This document shows, one piece after another, positions 63,809 through 64,000 of a DNA stretch of 64,000 bases. The translations under genes and the position numbers were made by a program. This stretch comes from a virus. The number at the start of each line of letters is the position of its first letter. The stretch's first letter is position 1. The DNA lies in the IMG/VR virus record IMGVR_UViG_3300031759_000004, positions 1 to 64,000 of that record; one strand, 5' to 3'. A model generated the notes under the pieces. The model saw only the letters and a list, made by a program, of their open reading frames with translations. It had not been told where the DNA came from and did not search any database.

Positions 63809-64000
63809 AGCCATAGTGGCCACCCTCCTGGAAGTGGCGGACCCGGACGACCTCGATCCGCTGGCGTACGCCGACGCCACCGTGAATCCGCAGCCCAACA
63901 CGGACACCGATCCGGAGCGGCTGACGCGGGCGCTCCGCGACGCCCTGGTGGAGCGCGGCTGGCGCAACATCCGCGTGTTTCCGCCCGAGGAAGAAGGTGT
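63798..64000 (+). CDS. Tagged small protein (3' end outside window)
   Basis: The frame is open from ATG 63798 to the window edge (at least 67 codons). MKAEAIVATLLEVADPDDLD, then DPERLTRALRDAL, is one of the best copies of the recurrent tag. The rest is unknown. Confidence 0.65.
   Translation, partial: MKAEAIVATLLEVADPDDLDPLAYADATVNPQPNTDTDPERLTRALRDALVERGWRNIRVFPPEEEG

Overview
The window looks like part of the genome of a large tailed double-stranded DNA phage (Caudoviricetes, possibly jumbo-sized). Genes are tightly packed on both strands with many ATGA, TAATG or CTAG overlaps. There is no rRNA or housekeeping gene. The recognisable genes are replication and recombination proteins, a gp6/J-type baseplate protein, collagen-like fibre proteins and a cell-wall hydrolase, plus many small orphan proteins. 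The host cannot be named. Sigma70-like promoters (TTGAC, about 17 bp, TAnnnT), high GC content and export signals fit a diderm bacterium with a standard sigma factor. Shine-Dalgarno sequences are scarce, and several promoters place the start codon where the transcript should begin. LAYOUT. 1-7.9 kb (minus strand): a huge collagen-like fibre gene that runs off the window, a second short collagen-like fibre gene and two small lipoproteins. 8-11.7 kb: small genes, a candidate AcrVA2-family anti-CRISPR, a membrane protein, a receiver-like protein and a tRNA with an amber (CUA) anticodon. 11.9-17.7 kb: AAA ATPase, RusA resolvase, and two paralogous unknown proteins that flank a dual-specificity phosphatase. 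17.7-25.5 kb (minus): an operon of acidic, Cys-rich or Gly/Pro-rich unknowns ending in a MazG-like pyrophosphohydrolase and a DinG/XPD-type helicase. 25.6-31.8 kb: baseplate J-like protein, two FkbM methyltransferases, an M20-type peptidase and a DnaB-like helicase with a degenerate P-loop. 32-42.5 kb: a uracil-DNA-glycosylase/exonuclease/DNA polymerase A fusion, NAD-dependent DNA ligase, zinc-finger proteins and a patatin phospholipase. 42.5-49.3 kb: PAS protein, exported LamG and fibre-like proteins, methyltransferase, RelE-like protein, 2H phosphoesterase-like protein and glycosyltransferase. 49.4-52.6 kb: small zinc proteins, a long RNA hairpin and a papain-like protease. 52.6-53.5 kb: about 950 bp of non-coding structured RNA holding an initiator-like tRNA-Met and a tandem array of Y RNAs. 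53.5-55.2 kb: a Ro60/TROVE protein, the Y-RNA partner. 55.2-64 kb: second PAS protein, HNH-like protein, unknowns, SleB-like hydrolase, a terminator, and virion-type genes that continue past the window. The most striking system is the Ro60-Y RNA cassette: one predicted promoter leads a structured RNA, a tRNA, two compact Y RNAs, one tRNA-mimicking YrlA-type Y RNA, one minimal Ro-binding hairpin and then the Ro60 gene. The second is a recurrent N-terminal tag (roughly [MN]-x-A-x-x-[IV]-V-x-x-L-L-E followed by D/P-rich residues) on a dozen or more otherwise unrelated small proteins. It may be a capsid-targeting or partner-docking signal.
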